Made by a program: the position numbers and the translations under genes. The notes below the pieces were generated by a model. It did not search any database, was not told where the DNA came from, and saw nothing but the letters and a program-made list of their open reading frames with translations. A stretch of 64,000 nt of DNA from assembly GCF_004135405.1 (NCBI RefSeq), contig NZ_CP035491.1:1612001-1676000 (forward strand), written 5' to 3'. Shown here in pieces: positions 63,271 to 64,000 of this stretch. The first letter of the stretch is position 1. Every line of letters begins with the position of its first letter. This DNA comes from Agromyces protaetiae (GTDB lineage: Bacteria > Actinomycetota > Actinomycetes > Actinomycetales > Microbacteriaceae).

Positions 63271-63309
63271 CGGATGTCCCGTGCGAACGTGGTTCGCACG
63301 GGACATCCG
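63271..63309. terminator. Perfect stem-loop terminator after the oxidase
   Basis: 18-base arms, 63271-63288 and 63292-63309, match exactly with a 3-base loop. The stem GGATGTCCCGTGCGAAC is almost the same as that of the terminator at 59490. Confidence 0.75.
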
Positions 63310-63402
63310 CGCTCGAGACGCGCCCACCCCGCCATGTGCCGAACGTCCCGAGTTCACCTCCACTTCACACGGGATTCAGTGCCGGGTCGTAGCGTCCAGC
63401 GC

Positions 63403-64000
63403 ATGACGAGTGTCGAGCCGGAGGTGCGAGGGGTCGCCGTGGCGATCATCCCCGCCCGTGGAGGGTCGAAGGGGCTGCCCGGCAAGAACGTCATGCGCAT
63501 CGGCGGGGTGCCGCTCGTGGGGAGAGCGGTCGCGGCGGCGAAAGCCGCCGCCACCGTCGGTGCGGTCGTCGTCACGACCGACGACGACGAGATCGCGCGG
63601 GTCGCCCGCGCAGCGGGCGCGCACGTGGTCGAGCGGCCCGCGGAACTCGCGGGCGACGAGGCGTCGAGCGAGTCGGCGCTGCTGCACGCACTCGACGCAC
63701 TTCGCGCAGAGGGTGCGCCCGAGGCATCCGTCGTGCTCTTCATCCAGGCGACGTCGCCGTTCATCGACCCGTCCGACCTCGACCGCGCGGTCGCGCAAGT
63801 CGCGACAGGCGCCGCCGACAGCGTCTTCTCGGCGGTGCCGAGCCACGCATTCCTGTGGCGGGCGACGGCGGGCAGCGACGAGCACGGGTTCGGCGCCAGC
63901 GCCGCAGGCGTCAACCACGACGCCTCGACCCGCCCGCGCCGGCAGGACCGGGTGCCCGAGTTCCGCGAGACGGGCGCGTTCTACGCGATGCGCACGGCGG
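63403..64000 (+). CDS. CMP-N-acetylneuraminate (sialic acid) synthetase family, 3' end missing
   Basis: A frame open to the end of the window; 199 residues are seen of the usual 220-240 or more. The nucleotide-binding motif IIPARGGSKGLPGKN (about 15-29) and VVVTTDDDEIARVA, ADSVFSAVPS and the RRQDRVPEFRETGAFYAM segment are those of NeuA-like cytidylyltransferases, which activate sialic acid, legionaminic acid or related nonulosonates with CTP. ATG 63403 is about 95 bases after the stem-loop. Which sugar is activated cannot be told without the neighbouring genes. Confidence 0.88.
   Translation, partial: MTSVEPEVRGVAVAIIPARGGSKGLPGKNVMRIGGVPLVGRAVAAAKAAATVGAVVVTTDDDEIARVARAAGAHVVERPAELAGDEASSESALLHALDALRAEGAPEASVVLFIQATSPFIDPSDLDRAVAQVATGAADSVFSAVPSHAFLWRATAGSDEHGFGASAAGVNHDASTRPRRQDRVPEFRETGAFYAMRTA

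Overview
The window is high-GC actinobacterial chromosome, most likely from a Microbacteriaceae species (Agromyces/Microbacterium-like). This is inferred from the strong G/C bias at third codon positions, the PerM-purN-purH neighbourhood known from actinobacteria, an ECF sigma factor fused to its own zinc-finger and membrane module, several apparently leaderless genes, and the frequent short motif GGATGYC/GRCATCC. I found no tRNA, rRNA, insertion sequence, prophage or CRISPR array. Genes are densely packed, often with 4-base ATGA/GTGA overlaps.

Layout. 1-9.5 kb: a truncated membrane protein, a PerM homologue, an APC permease, a tandem pair of unknown membrane-anchored paralogues, purN-purH, and a dimethylargininase fused to a four-helix membrane domain. 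9.4-17 kb (minus): a MacB/FtsX-type ABC system of two ATPases and two large permeases, one frameshifted. 17.2-21.3 kb (plus): a 36-codon ORF with a strong ribosome binding site, then a heterodimeric ABC exporter whose first half is frameshifted twice. 21.4-28.5 kb: a type III PLP decarboxylase with a membrane partner, a NarL-type two-component pair, an alkyltransferase-like protein, a GNAT acetyltransferase and NADP isocitrate dehydrogenase.

28.6-36.5 kb (plus) is an N-acetylglucosamine/chito-oligosaccharide operon: ROK repressor, ABC importer, GH3 N-acetylhexosaminidase, ROK kinase and NagB. After a TetR/membrane-protein divergent pair, two small membrane or unknown proteins, PurU, an MFS exporter and the sigma factor, 44.1-57 kb holds a second amino-sugar system. 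It has NagA, a DeoR regulator, a class II aldolase, a PfkB kinase, a ROK kinase and an AgaS-like SIS protein (minus), then a divergent ABC importer (plus), then two GH20 lipoprotein hexosaminidases (minus). Together these would take N-acetylgalactosamine through tagatose 6-phosphate to triose phosphates without a PTS. The only NagA in the window lies in this second cluster and could serve both routes.

57.1-64 kb: a ZTP riboswitch ahead of glyA-folD, a solitary HsdR-N-type nuclease-like gene, a membrane-domain/FAD-oxidase fusion, and the start of a CMP-sialic acid synthetase gene.

A key caveat is that eight frame breaks in six otherwise well-conserved genes are each repaired by one extra base, and seven lie in G or C runs of four or five. 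This pattern suggests undercalled homopolymers in the assembly rather than real gene decay. Those genes are listed as pseudogenes, but each entry gives the corrected reading.
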